From Arthrobacter sp. 24S4-2 (GTDB taxonomy: Bacteria; Actinomycetota; Actinomycetes; Actinomycetales; Micrococcaceae), in assembly GCF_005280255.1 (NCBI RefSeq), contig NZ_CP040018.1, positions 1,922,001-1,986,000 of the forward strand: 64,000 nt of DNA, read 5' to 3'. Of the stretch, positions 8,460-16,314 are shown in pieces. How positions within the stretch are numbered: the first letter of the stretch is position 1; each line of letters starts with the position of its first letter. The notes under the pieces were generated by a model. It was given only the letters and a program-made list of their open reading frames with translations, did no database searches and was not told where the DNA came from. The translations under genes and the position numbers were made by a program.

Positions 8460-9859
8460 CCACAACCACAGCGGGCCCCGGGACCCGGAGCCTGGAATCC
8501 CTGGGCCGTGTCCACTTCATCGGCATTGGCGGTGTCGGCATGTCAGCCGTCGCCCGGATCATGGTGGCCAGGGGTGTCCCGGTGACAGGCTCCGACGCCA
8601 AGGACCTGCCTGTCATGGCTGACCTGGCTGCCGCCGGAGCCGGTATTTCCGTGGGCTATTCGGCCGGTAACCTCGGAACCGCCCAGACGGTGGTGGCCGG
8701 TTCTGCCATCCGGGCGGACAATCCTGAGCTGGCGGCCGCCCGCGCGGCCGGGCTCCCCATCCTCCACCGCTCGGAAGCGCTTGCCGCCACAATGGCGCAG
8801 GACCGGGTGGTCACCGTCGCCGGTACGCACGGGAAATCCACCACCACCTCCATGATCGCGGTGCTCCTGCGGGGCGCCGGCCTGGACCCTTCCTTCGCCA
8901 TCGGCGCGAATGTCCCCGCCCTCGGTGTCAATGCAGCCAGCGGAACCTCCAAGGTCTTCGTAGCAGAGGCTGACGAATCGGACGGATCGTTCCTCAACTA
9001 CCGCCCGCATATTGCCGTGGTGACGAACGTTGAACCCGACCATCTTGACTACTACGGCACTGCCGACGCCGTGTACGCATCGTTCGACCGGTTCACGGAG
9101 CTCCTTCCGGCCGACGGCGTCCTGGTAGCCTGCGCGGACGACGCCGGTGCCCTTGCGCTGGCCGGGCGCACCGCCGCCCGCGGCAACACCAGGGTGGTCC
9201 TCTACGGCACCGCCGGTGACGCGCAGCTTCGGCTGCACGACGGCGGACCCGGTGACGTCTGGGTGGACACCCCCGCGGGACGATACGCGCTGCAGCTCCA
9301 GGTTCCCGGCCGCCACAATGCCCTCAACGCGGCCGCGGCATTCGCTGTGGCGCTGGAACTGGGCGTCGCCCCCGAAGCCGCGTCCGGTGCCCTTTCCCAT
9401 TTCTCCGGAGCGTCACGGCGGTTCGAGTTCAAGGGCGAGGGACGCGGCGTCCGGGTGTACGACGACTATGCCCACCACCCCACGGAAGTCCGGGCGGCCC
9501 TGGCCGCAGCCCGGTCCGTGGCAGGCAATCAGAAGGTGCACGTGCTCTTCCAGCCGCACCTGTTCTCCCGCACCCGTGAGTTTGCCGGCGAATTTGCCGA
9601 AGCACTCAACACCGCGGACACCGCCCTGGTCCTGGACATCTATCCGGCGCGCGAAGATCCTATCCCCGGGGTGAGCAGCAAACTCATTGGGGACCACCTG
9701 TCCTCCGGCGGACGGCTTGTGTCCGCCGCCGACGCAGTCCGCGCCATCGTGGCCGAAGCTGCGCCGGGGGACATCGTGCTCACCGCCGGCGCAGGCGACG
9801 TCACTGCCTACGGTCCCCTGATTGTCGAGGCCCTGGCGGCTGGGGCGCCCGGTGGCTAG
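8456..9859 (+). CDS. murC: UDP-N-acetylmuramate-L-alanine ligase MurC
   Basis: MurC attaches L-Ala to UDP-MurNAc, the first step of stem peptide assembly. The 467-aa product shows the N-terminal GIGGVGMSAVARIM nucleotide-sugar loop, the P-loop VAGTHGKSTTTSM, EADESDGSF, and the DDYAHHPTEVRAAL motif, all diagnostic. ATG 8456 overlaps the murG stop by 4 bases (ATGA), and the murC stop at 9857-9859 lies inside the start region of ftsQ (8-base overlap). Length matches the family. Confidence 0.97.
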   Translation: MTTTTAGPGTRSLESLGRVHFIGIGGVGMSAVARIMVARGVPVTGSDAKDLPVMADLAAAGAGISVGYSAGNLGTAQTVVAGSAIRADNPELAAARAAGLPILHRSEALAATMAQDRVVTVAGTHGKSTTTSMIAVLLRGAGLDPSFAIGANVPALGVNAASGTSKVFVAEADESDGSFLNYRPHIAVVTNVEPDHLDYYGTADAVYASFDRFTELLPADGVLVACADDAGALALAGRTAARGNTRVVLYGTAGDAQLRLHDGGPGDVWVDTPAGRYALQLQVPGRHNALNAAAAFAVALELGVAPEAASGALSHFSGASRRFEFKGEGRGVRVYDDYAHHPTEVRAALAAARSVAGNQKVHVLFQPHLFSRTREFAGEFAEALNTADTALVLDIYPAREDPIPGVSSKLIGDHLSSGGRLVSAADAVRAIVAEAAPGDIVLTAGAGDVTAYGPLIVEALAAGAPGG

Positions 9860-10730
9860 CACCCGGCGCCCTACGTACAAGACCGGGGGCAGCGGCCCTT
9901 CGGCAAAGGCGAAGACCGAGGCAGGCGCGGGGCGCCACGACGTGATTTCGGCATCCAAGGCCGCACCTTCCGCTGAGGGTGGCTCCGCTGCTGCCCCCGG
10001 CACCCCCGACAATGTGCTGTCCTTTCCGGAGCCCAAAGGGAAACGGATCAGGCGCAACATTATCGTCGCTGCGAGCATCGTCGCGGCCATCGTTGCCGGC
10101 CTGCTGGTCGCAGCCGTGTACTCGCCCCTATTTGCCGTCCGGACTGTGGCTGTGGACGGCACCAGGATGCTGACGCCCGTGCAGGTCCAGGTTGCGCTCG
10201 AACCACTCCACGGGAAACCCCTGCCCCAGGTGAGCGACGACGACGTCAGGAAGCTCCTGGAGCCGCTTGTCCAGGTCAAGGCGGTGACCTCGGAGGCGCG
10301 GCCGCCGTCAGTCCTGGTGGTCCACGTGCAGGAACGTACACCGGTGGCCCTCGTGAAGCAGGGCGAAGTGTTCCAGCTGGTGGACGTCGACGGCGTTCAG
10401 CTGGGCACCACCCAGGATCCGGCCAGCGTCCAACTGCCGGTGATCGACGGCGGGGCCGGGGTGATCGGTAAGGACCTCTTCAAGGCCATCACCGCTGTGC
10501 TCGCAGCGCTGCCTGCGGATGTCCTCGCCAAGCTGTCCGATGCATCTGCAAAGTCCGTTGACGCCGTCGAACTGAAGCTCGTGGACGGACAGACGATTGT
10601 CTGGGGAAACGCAGGGGAGAAGGAGCTGAAAGCGAAGGTGCTCTCCGCCCTGCTGAAGGCGCCTGCGAACCCCAAAAACCCCGTGCAGATCTACGATGTC
10701 AGCGTGCCGCGGCATCCCGTGACACGATAG
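9852..10730 (+). CDS. ftsQ: Cell division protein FtsQ
   Basis: FtsQ is a bitopic divisome scaffold. From GTG 9852 the product is 292 aa: a basic cytoplasmic tail of about 70 residues, one membrane helix (IIVAASIVAAIVAGLLVAAVY is the core), then an extracellular POTRA domain beginning FAVRTVAVDGTRMLTPVQV and an FtsQ domain. This start overlaps the murC stop. A start 30 bases upstream is possible but lies deeper inside murC and is less likely. The next gene, ftsZ, is 274 bases away and probably has its own promoter. Confidence 0.92.
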   Translation: MASTRRPTYKTGGSGPSAKAKTEAGAGRHDVISASKAAPSAEGGSAAAPGTPDNVLSFPEPKGKRIRRNIIVAASIVAAIVAGLLVAAVYSPLFAVRTVAVDGTRMLTPVQVQVALEPLHGKPLPQVSDDDVRKLLEPLVQVKAVTSEARPPSVLVVHVQERTPVALVKQGEVFQLVDVDGVQLGTTQDPASVQLPVIDGGAGVIGKDLFKAITAVLAALPADVLAKLSDASAKSVDAVELKLVDGQTIVWGNAGEKELKAKVLSALLKAPANPKNPVQIYDVSVPRHPVTR

Positions 10731-11004
10731 GGGACGAAGTCCTGGGACCAGCACCGGGCAGACATTCCGGCAGGCCGTCGCAACCGCAGGCCGGCGGACG
10801 CATTCCAAGGCAATATCGGGTCTATTTAGCGGGTATTCCTACGACACGCGGAGCCGGTCATTGAATGTCTCAGGCATAGGAAATAGCGTCACAGGCATGA
10901 GTTACTTGACATAACTATAACCCTCAAGTCGAAGGTTAAGGTTAGAAGTTTCAAGCACGACTCCATCAGTTTTCGCAATAGGACACGAACAAGGGACACG
11001 TAAC
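10731..11004 (+). promoter_or_regulatory. ftsQ-ftsZ intergenic regulatory region
   Basis: This 274-base gap holds no gene. It drops in GC content relative to its neighbours and contains TTGACA at 10906-10911, TATAAC at 10916-10921, an imperfect inverted repeat AACCCTC-aagtc-GAAGGTT around 10919-10937 (one mismatch) and a tandem AAGGTT-AAGGTT at 10932-10943. The -35 and -10 candidates are not at standard spacing to one another, so I do not assign a single promoter. An AAGGGA ribosome site precedes the ftsZ GTG. The region probably drives ftsZ separately from the upstream operon. Confidence 0.5.
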
Positions 11005-12227
11005 GTGGCAGCTCCGCAGAATTACTTGGCCGTCATCAAGGTCGTCGGCATCGGCGGCGGCGGCGTGAACGCAGTCAACCGCATGATCGAGGTCGGTCTT
11101 CGCGGCGTCGAATTCATCGCAATCAACACCGATGCCCAGGCCCTTCTGATGAGTGACGCGGACGTCAAACTTGACGTCGGACGCGAGCTGACCCGGGGTC
11201 TTGGTGCAGGCGCGAACCCCGAGGTTGGCAAGCAGGCGGCCGAGGACCACGCCGACGAGATCGAAGAGGTCATTCGCGGCGCTGACATGGTCTTCGTCAC
11301 CGCCGGAGAAGGCGGCGGCACCGGCACCGGCGGTGCGCCTGTCGTGGCCCGCATTGCACGCTCCCTCGGCGCCCTGACCATCGGTGTCGTCACCCGCCCG
11401 TTCACCTTCGAGGGCCGCCGTCGTGCCGGATCCGCCGAGGCGGGCATCGACGCCCTCCGCGACGAAGTCGACACCCTGATCGTGATCCCCAATGACCGAC
11501 TGCTGTCCATCAGCGACCGCAACGTCTCGGTCCTGGACGCCTTCCGCTCCGCCGACCAGGTCCTGCTGTCCGGTGTCCAGGGCATCACTGACCTGATCAC
11601 CACCCCGGGCCTGATCAACCTTGACTTCGCCGACGTCAAGTCCGTGATGCAGGGTGCCGGTTCGGCGCTGATGGGCATCGGCTCGGCACGTGGAGAGGAC
11701 CGGGCCGTCAAGGCCGCGGAACTCGCCATTGCCTCGCCGCTGCTGGAGGCTTCGATCGACGGCGCCCACGGCGTCCTGCTGTCCATCCAGGGCGGCTCGG
11801 ACCTCGGCCTCTTCGAGATCAACGAGGCCGCCCGCCTTGTCCAGGAAGTTGCCCACCCGGAAGCCAACATCATCTTCGGCGCCGTAATCGACGACGCCCT
11901 CGGCGACGAGGCCCGCGTCACCGTGATCGCCGCCGGTTTCGATGACGTCAAGGCGACGTCGCCGTCCATGGACCAGTCGCAGCCGCAGGCCGCCCCCCAG
12001 CGTCCGGCCGCACCCGTCTCGGCTCCTGCCCCGCGCAGGCGCCGGCGCAGCACGTCCAGCCCGTGCACGCCGGCATCGGGGCGTCGGGCCTGAGCAACTG
12101 GGGCCAGCAGCGTCCCTCTGCCGTCCCGGCGGACTCCGGCTTCGACGTCGACCTTCCGTCCGTTGTGGAGCCGGACCTGTCCGGCTCCCGCTCGGACGAC
12201 CTGGACGTTCCCGACTTCCTGAAGTAA
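11005..12227 (+). CDS. ftsZ: Cell division GTPase FtsZ (interrupted by an apparent one-base deletion)
   Basis: FtsZ is the tubulin-like GTPase of the division ring. Visible motifs are GIGGGGVNAVNRM, the tubulin signature GGGTGTGGAPV, the T7-loop segment NLDFADVKSVM, and, in another frame, the conserved C-terminal peptide DDLDVPDFLK. The frame from GTG 11005 is broken at the CCCC run 12029-12032; one more C restores the Pro/Ala/Gln-rich linker and the C-terminal peptide, ending at TAA 12225-12227, 407 aa. That peptide binds SepF and FtsW in actinobacteria. Since ftsZ is essential, an assembly error is far more likely than a real truncation. Confidence 0.93.
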
Positions 12228-12273
12228 GGATCGGCTGGACAGGTTGTCCGCAGGTCAGTTAGCGGTGTTTTGA

Positions 12274-12978
12274 TTGTTTTGGTGGCGAAACGAAGTCCGG
12301 CCCGGCGTCTGGGTGGCATTCACCGACGCCGGAGCCGGAAACCTCGCCCTCCATGTGGGCGACGATCCGGTTGCAGTGCTTCGCCGGCGGGAAGTGCTCG
12401 AAGCGGAAGTTGGCCTGGCAGCAGGCAGCTTCCAGTACATGAACCAGGTACACGGTAATGCCGTAGCCCTTGTCGGTGCCGCGGCTGGAGACCCGGCCGC
12501 CGGGCCGACGGCAGACGCCATGGTGTCCGCCGGGCGTCCGCTGGCCGTTATGGTCGCCGACTGCGTCCCCGTTGTCCTGGCCGGTGAGACAGCAGCCGGC
12601 CGGCCGGTGCTGGGTGTGGCTCATGCGGGGCGGCCCGGCATTGCCGCCGGCGTCATCCCCGCAGCGCTGGCGCGGATGCGTTCGGAGGGCGCAGTGGACA
12701 TCCGGGCGTGGATCGGGCCGTCGATCTGCGGCTCCTGCTATGAGGTTCCGGAGGCAATGCGGACCCAGGTTGCCCAAGCTGTGCCGGTCACGTGGTCAAC
12801 AACATCGTGGGGCACTCCGGGCCTTGACCTTCCGGCCGGGGCAAGAAGCCAACTGGAGGCCGGGGGTGCCGCCGTGGAATACTCGGGCGGGTGCACCCTC
12901 GAAAACGAACCTCTGTTCTCCTACCGCCGCAACACCAGCACCGGCCGGTTTGCGGGGCTGGTGTGGACCGATGAGTGA
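12274..12978 (+). CDS. pgeF: Laccase-domain purine nucleoside phosphorylase PgeF (YfiH/YlmD family)
   Basis: This 234-aa protein belongs to the multicopper-oxidase-like laccase domain family that binds zinc and has been described as a purine nucleoside phosphorylase and a peptidoglycan editing factor. The three zinc ligands are visible in NQVHGNA, VADCVPV and GVAHAGRPG, and the C-terminal SGGCTLENEPLFSYRR is typical. The start is TTG 12274; an in-frame TGA lies directly before it, so no earlier start is possible. Its stop overlaps the next gene as ATGAGTGA. The position after ftsZ is conserved in actinobacteria. Confidence 0.88.
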   Translation: MFWWRNEVRPGVWVAFTDAGAGNLALHVGDDPVAVLRRREVLEAEVGLAAGSFQYMNQVHGNAVALVGAAAGDPAAGPTADAMVSAGRPLAVMVADCVPVVLAGETAAGRPVLGVAHAGRPGIAAGVIPAALARMRSEGAVDIRAWIGPSICGSCYEVPEAMRTQVAQAVPVTWSTTSWGTPGLDLPAGARSQLEAGGAAVEYSGGCTLENEPLFSYRRNTSTGRFAGLVWTDE

Positions 12979-13717
12979 GAGCCCTGGACCGCACGCCGCG
13001 GAAGACCCGCGCTTCCTCGAAATCCGGGATCGCCTTGCCGTGGTCCGGCGTCGGATCGCTGATGCCTGCGAGGCGGCGGGCCGGCAAAACAACCCTCCGC
13101 AGCTGATCGTGGTCTCCAAGTTCCACCCGGCAGATGACGTGCGGAGGCTGGCTGCCCTTGGCGTCACGGACGTGGGGGAGAACAGGGACCAGGAAGCGTC
13201 GGAAAAAGCTGCCAAGCTGGGCGCGCTGGGGCTCCGCTGGCACTTTGTCGGCCAGCTGCAGAGCAACAAGGCAAAATCCGTCGTGCGCTACGCCCACGCC
13301 ATCCATTCTGTGGACCGGCCCCAGCTGGCATCAGCCCTTGCCCGGGCTGTGGCCGCGGAACAGGAAAGGACCGGCCGGAGCCCGCTGGAATGCTTCATCC
13401 AAGTGAGTCTGGACGACGACGCCGGCAGTCATCGGGGCGGTGCAAGCCGGCTGGATGTCCCGGCACTGGCGGAGCAGCTGGCCGGATCACCCGGCCTCGT
13501 CCTTGCCGGCCTGATGGCTGTTGCGCCGCTCGGCGCTGATCCGGTTGCATCGTTCGAAAGATTGGCTGATATTTCGGTGCAGTTGCGCCAGGATCATCCG
13601 TCCGCGTCGGCGATTTCCGCCGGAATGAGCCAGGACCTCGAAGCGGCCGTCAGGGCCGGTGCGACACACCTGCGAATTGGCTCGGATATTCTGGGTTCGC
13701 GTCCTGCGTTGCGGTAG
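12971..13717 (+). CDS. yggS: PLP homeostasis protein, YggS/PROSC family
   Basis: The 248-aa product is a single-domain PLP-binding TIM-barrel protein with no known catalytic activity, involved in vitamin B6 and amino-acid homeostasis. The PLP lysine lies in LIVVSKFHP, and VGENRDQEA, WHFVGQLQSNKA and GMSQDLEAAVRAGATHLRIGSDILG are family signatures. Start ATG 12971 overlaps the pgeF stop, so the two are translationally coupled. A poorly conserved N-terminal stretch of about 15 residues precedes the fold. Confidence 0.92.
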   Translation: MSESPGPHAAEDPRFLEIRDRLAVVRRRIADACEAAGRQNNPPQLIVVSKFHPADDVRRLAALGVTDVGENRDQEASEKAAKLGALGLRWHFVGQLQSNKAKSVVRYAHAIHSVDRPQLASALARAVAAEQERTGRSPLECFIQVSLDDDAGSHRGGASRLDVPALAEQLAGSPGLVLAGLMAVAPLGADPVASFERLADISVQLRQDHPSASAISAGMSQDLEAAVRAGATHLRIGSDILGSRPALR

Positions 13718-13723
13718 CGTCAA

Positions 13724-13757
13724 AGCATTGGAAGAGAATGGCGGGGATTCCAATGCT
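13724..13757 (+). repeat. 10-bp inverted repeat upstream of sepF
   Basis: AGCATTGGAA at 13724-13733 and TTCCAATGCT at 13748-13757 form a perfect 10-bp inverted repeat with a 14-base loop, 49 bases before sepF. There is no T-tract, so it may be an operator or an RNA hairpin rather than a terminator of yggS. Confidence 0.5.
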
Positions 13758-13805
13758 GTCAAGTCAACTCAGCGGCCCGCTTACGGACACGATTAGGAGT
13801 CGACC

Positions 13806-14336
13806 ATGGCCGGCGCTCTGCGCAAGACAATGATCTATCTTGGGCTCGCCGATGGCGATGAACACTACGAGTCTGAGCACCACACTCCGCACAAAGACGA
13901 GGACGATTCAATGGAGCATGACCGCGAGGAACGCCGGGCACCGGCGCCCGTCCGCGAGGTCGTCCGGGAATCTCCACACGCCGCCGAAGAGGAATATCGC
14001 GCACCAGTGACACCTATCAAGCGCGCGGCCTCGAGCCGCGAAGAGACCACCGGGCTCCGCCAGATCACCACGATCCACCCGCGGTCCTACAACGACGCCA
14101 AGCTGATCGGCGAAAGCTTCCGTGACGGCATCCCCGTCATCATGAACGTCACCGACATGGGGGAGGCCGACGCCAAGCGCCTGGTCGACTTCTCGGCGGG
14201 ACTTGTGTTTGGGCTGCGCGGCAGCATCGAGCGCGTCACGAACAAGGTGTTCCTGCTCTCGCCGTCGTACGTTGAGGTCATCGGTGACGACAAAAAGGCC
14301 AGCGAGACCCAGGCCAGCTTCTTCAACCAGAGCTAG
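13806..14336 (+). CDS. sepF: Cell division protein SepF
   Basis: SepF anchors FtsZ to the membrane and replaces FtsA in actinobacteria, which lack ftsA. The 176-aa product starts with the short amphipathic segment MAGALRKTMIYLGLA, followed by an acidic linker (about 18-80) and the SepF core (about 85-172: TTIHPRSYNDAKLIGESFRDG and VDFSAGLVFGLRGSIERV). Start ATG 13806 follows AGGAG at 13794-13798. It lies between yggS and yggT in the usual order downstream of ftsZ. Confidence 0.95.
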   Translation: MAGALRKTMIYLGLADGDEHYESEHHTPHKDEDDSMEHDREERRAPAPVREVVRESPHAAEEEYRAPVTPIKRAASSREETTGLRQITTIHPRSYNDAKLIGESFRDGIPVIMNVTDMGEADAKRLVDFSAGLVFGLRGSIERVTNKVFLLSPSYVEVIGDDKKASETQASFFNQS

Positions 14337-14348
14337 CGCGGGCCTCAC

Positions 14349-14385
14349 CACAGATGCCAGGCAGGACACCTGTCTGGCATCTGTG
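14349..14385 (+). terminator. Hairpin after sepF
   Basis: CACAGATGCCAG (14349-14360) pairs perfectly with CTGGCATCTGTG (14374-14385), with a 13-base loop. It begins 12 bases after the sepF stop. No T-run follows, so it may be a weak or Rho-assisted terminator or an mRNA-stabilising hairpin before yggT. Confidence 0.55.
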
Positions 14386-14442
14386 CTGAAATAGATAAGA
14401 ACGTCGACAGGACACTGCGGTATCCGGAATGAACATGGAGAT

Positions 14443-14456
14443 ATGAGTTAACTCAT
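14443..14456 (+). promoter_or_regulatory. 14-bp perfect palindrome overlapping the yggT start codon
   Basis: ATGAGTTAACTCAT reads the same on both strands and its last two bases are the first two of the yggT ATG. It also contains a two-codon reading frame ATG-AGT-TAA with GGAG just before it. It could be an operator or a translational control element; coincidence is possible. Confidence 0.4.
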
Positions 14457-14742
14457 GGGAATTGTTTTCGGACTTGTCTATATCGCTTTATTATTCGTTT
14501 TTGTGGCATTGATCATCCGTTTGGTCTTCGATTGGGTGCAGATGTTTGCACGTGAGTGGAGGCCTAGGGGAGCCGCCCTGGTGGCGGCGCACACTGTCTA
14601 TTCCGTCACAGATCCGCCCCTGAAGGTGCTCAGGCGGCTGATCCCGCCCCTGCGGCTTGGCGGGATTTCGCTGGACCTGGGGTTTTTGCTGTTCTTCATC
14701 GCTATCAGCGTGGCTATGGCAATCGTCCGGAATTTCGCGTAA
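14455..14742 (+). CDS. yggT: YggT family membrane protein
   Basis: This 95-aa integral membrane protein has two YggT-type hydrophobic segments (IALLFVFVALIIRLVFDWV near the N-terminus and DLGFLLFFIAISVAMAIV near the C-terminus) flanking the conserved YSVTDPPLKVLRRLIPPLRLG loop. The family (YlmG in Gram-positives and plastids) is found next to sepF and divIVA and is implicated in division or nucleoid arrangement, but its biochemistry is unknown. The ribosome site is poorly placed: GGAG lies about 15 bases upstream, with the palindrome in between. Confidence 0.9.
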   Translation: MGIVFGLVYIALLFVFVALIIRLVFDWVQMFAREWRPRGAALVAAHTVYSVTDPPLKVLRRLIPPLRLGGISLDLGFLLFFIAISVAMAIVRNFA

Positions 14743-14827
14743 TTTTCGTAACAGCTTGCGGTGCGGTAACAGGACGGGAAACCGGCCTCCCGGCATCGCG
14801 AAGAAACTCCGGTTTGACACCTCAGTG

Positions 14828-14855
14828 TTGAATTAGAGGAACCAGACCATATTTA
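14828..14855 (+). promoter_or_regulatory. Candidate divIVA promoter
   Basis: TTGAAT (14828-14833) and TATTTA (14850-14855) are separated by 16 bases in the AT-richer gap before divIVA. TTGACA at 14814-14819 may belong to a second, overlapping promoter. Transcripts would start near 14862, about 54 bases before the start codon. Confidence 0.45.
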
Positions 14856-14915
14856 GGTACCGTAGTTTTGACGGCCGGAAGGCCTACTGACTAACTAGAC
14901 CAACGAGGTGACCAG

Positions 14916-15614
14916 ATGGCTTTGACGCCAGAAGACGTTGTCAACAAGCGCTTTCAGCCGACCAAGTTCCGCGAAGGCTACGACCAGGACGAAGTTGACG
15001 ACTTCCTGGACGAAATCGTCGTCGAACTGCGCCGCCTGAACCAGGAGAACGACGAGCTACGCAAGAAGCTTGCCGAGAGCGGCTCAGGTACGCCTGCCAG
15101 CTCCGCAGCGGCGGCGCCGGTAGTGGAGAAGGTCCCCGCGCCGGTCAAGGCCGAGAAGGACGATTCCCGCGCCAAGGCCGAGGCTGAGGCCAAGGCCGCT
15201 GAGGCGAAGAAGAAGAGCGCCGAACCGGCTACTGCCGTTGCGGCTGTTCCGGCCCCTGCCTCCGCTGCCGCGGTCAACCCGACTGCCGAGTCGGCTGCCG
15301 GCCTGCTCGCCATGGCGCAGCAGATGCACGACAAGCACGTTGCCGACGGCCAGCAGCAGAAGGACAAGATCATCGCCGAGGCGCAGATCGAAGCCAGCAG
15401 CCTGGTCAACGATGCGCAGGAGAAGTCCCGTAAGATCCTCGGCGCACTTGAACAGCAGCGCTCCGTCCTGGAACGCAAGGTTGAGCAGCTTCGCGGCTTT
15501 GAGCGTGACTACCGTTCACGCCTCAAGGCCTACATCGAAGGTCAGCTCCGCGACCTGGATGCCCGCGGCTCCGTGGCAGCTCCTGAGGTTACTGACGGCA
15601 GCCCCGCCGTTTAG
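14916..15614 (+). CDS. divIVA: Polar growth and septum protein DivIVA/Wag31
   Basis: DivIVA is a coiled-coil membrane-curvature protein that recruits the cell wall machinery to the pole and septum. The 232-aa product has the N-terminal lipid-binding domain (MALTPEDVVNKRFQPTKFRE... to about 55), an Ala/Lys/Glu-rich variable linker (about 60-120), and a C-terminal coiled coil (about 125-215). Start ATG 14916 follows a GAGGTG ribosome site. It ends the conserved division block, with a good intrinsic terminator right after it. Confidence 0.95.
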   Translation: MALTPEDVVNKRFQPTKFREGYDQDEVDDFLDEIVVELRRLNQENDELRKKLAESGSGTPASSAAAAPVVEKVPAPVKAEKDDSRAKAEAEAKAAEAKKKSAEPATAVAAVPAPASAAAVNPTAESAAGLLAMAQQMHDKHVADGQQQKDKIIAEAQIEASSLVNDAQEKSRKILGALEQQRSVLERKVEQLRGFERDYRSRLKAYIEGQLRDLDARGSVAAPEVTDGSPAV

Positions 15615-15625
15615 CAAGTATTCTG

Positions 15626-15663
15626 AAAGCCGGTGGCTGAGGACTCCTCGGTCACCGGCTTTT
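15626..15663 (+). terminator. Intrinsic terminator of divIVA
   Basis: AAAGCCGGTG (15626-15635) pairs with CACCGGCTTT (15653-15662), an inner GAGG/CCTC pairing extends the stem, and a short T-run (15660-15663) follows. It starts 12 bases after the divIVA stop. Confidence 0.8.
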
Positions 15664-15747
15664 GCCATTAAGCGCTGCAGCCACGACCAACGGCAGCTAC
15701 GAACAACCTCCGTCCGGCCCCCGGGCCGGCTCCCGAATGAAAGCTTT

Positions 15748-16314
15748 ATGACTGACGAAACAGCACCTGCCCCAGCGCAGCCAACACCGACACAGGCCCG
15801 GCCGCGGAAGGTGGTTCTTTTCTCGCTCTTCGCGGGCTTTGCTGTTTTCGCCTACATCTTCGACCAGCTGACCAAACTGTGGGTCACAAGCACCATGGTG
15901 GAGGGCGAACGGATCCCGGTGCTGCCGCCGCTGCTGCACTGGTATTACATCCGCAACTCTGGGGCGGCGTTTTCCATCGGCGAAAACGTCACGTGGATCT
16001 TCACCATCATCATGGCTGTCGTTTCAATCGCCATTCTCTTCCAGCTGCGCAAACTCGGTTCGGCGTGGTGGGCACTTGCCCTGGGACTGCTTCTCGGCGG
16101 GGCGCTGGGAAACCTCACGGACCGGCTGTTCCGCGAGCCGTCATTTGCCATGGGCCATGTGGTGGACTTCATCCAGCTGCCCAATTTCGCAATTTTCAAC
16201 ATCGCCGATTCGGCCGTTGTGTCCGCCGTCGTGATTATCTGCCTGCTCACCCTCCGGGGCATCTCCCTGGATGGCTCACGGATCCAGAAACACGTGGAGG
16301 AATCCGGTGCCTGA
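15748..16314 (+). CDS. lspA: Lipoprotein signal peptidase LspA
   Basis: LspA cleaves the signal peptide of prolipoproteins in the membrane. From ATG 15748 the product is 188 aa with a Pro/Thr-rich tail of about 25 residues and four membrane helices. The two catalytic aspartates are in GNLTDRLF and FNIADSAV, and the YIRNSGAAFSI segment is also conserved. An open frame extends far upstream but overlaps divIVA and its terminator, so the ATG after the terminator is preferred. The stop overlaps the following gene's start region. Confidence 0.93.
   Translation: MTDETAPAPAQPTPTQARPRKVVLFSLFAGFAVFAYIFDQLTKLWVTSTMVEGERIPVLPPLLHWYYIRNSGAAFSIGENVTWIFTIIMAVVSIAILFQLRKLGSAWWALALGLLLGGALGNLTDRLFREPSFAMGHVVDFIQLPNFAIFNIADSAVVSAVVIICLLTLRGISLDGSRIQKHVEESGA

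Noticed and set aside
15238..15747. N-terminal extension that would start lspA inside divIVA
   Set aside because: It overlaps divIVA and its terminator; the ATG at 15748 gives a normal LspA.
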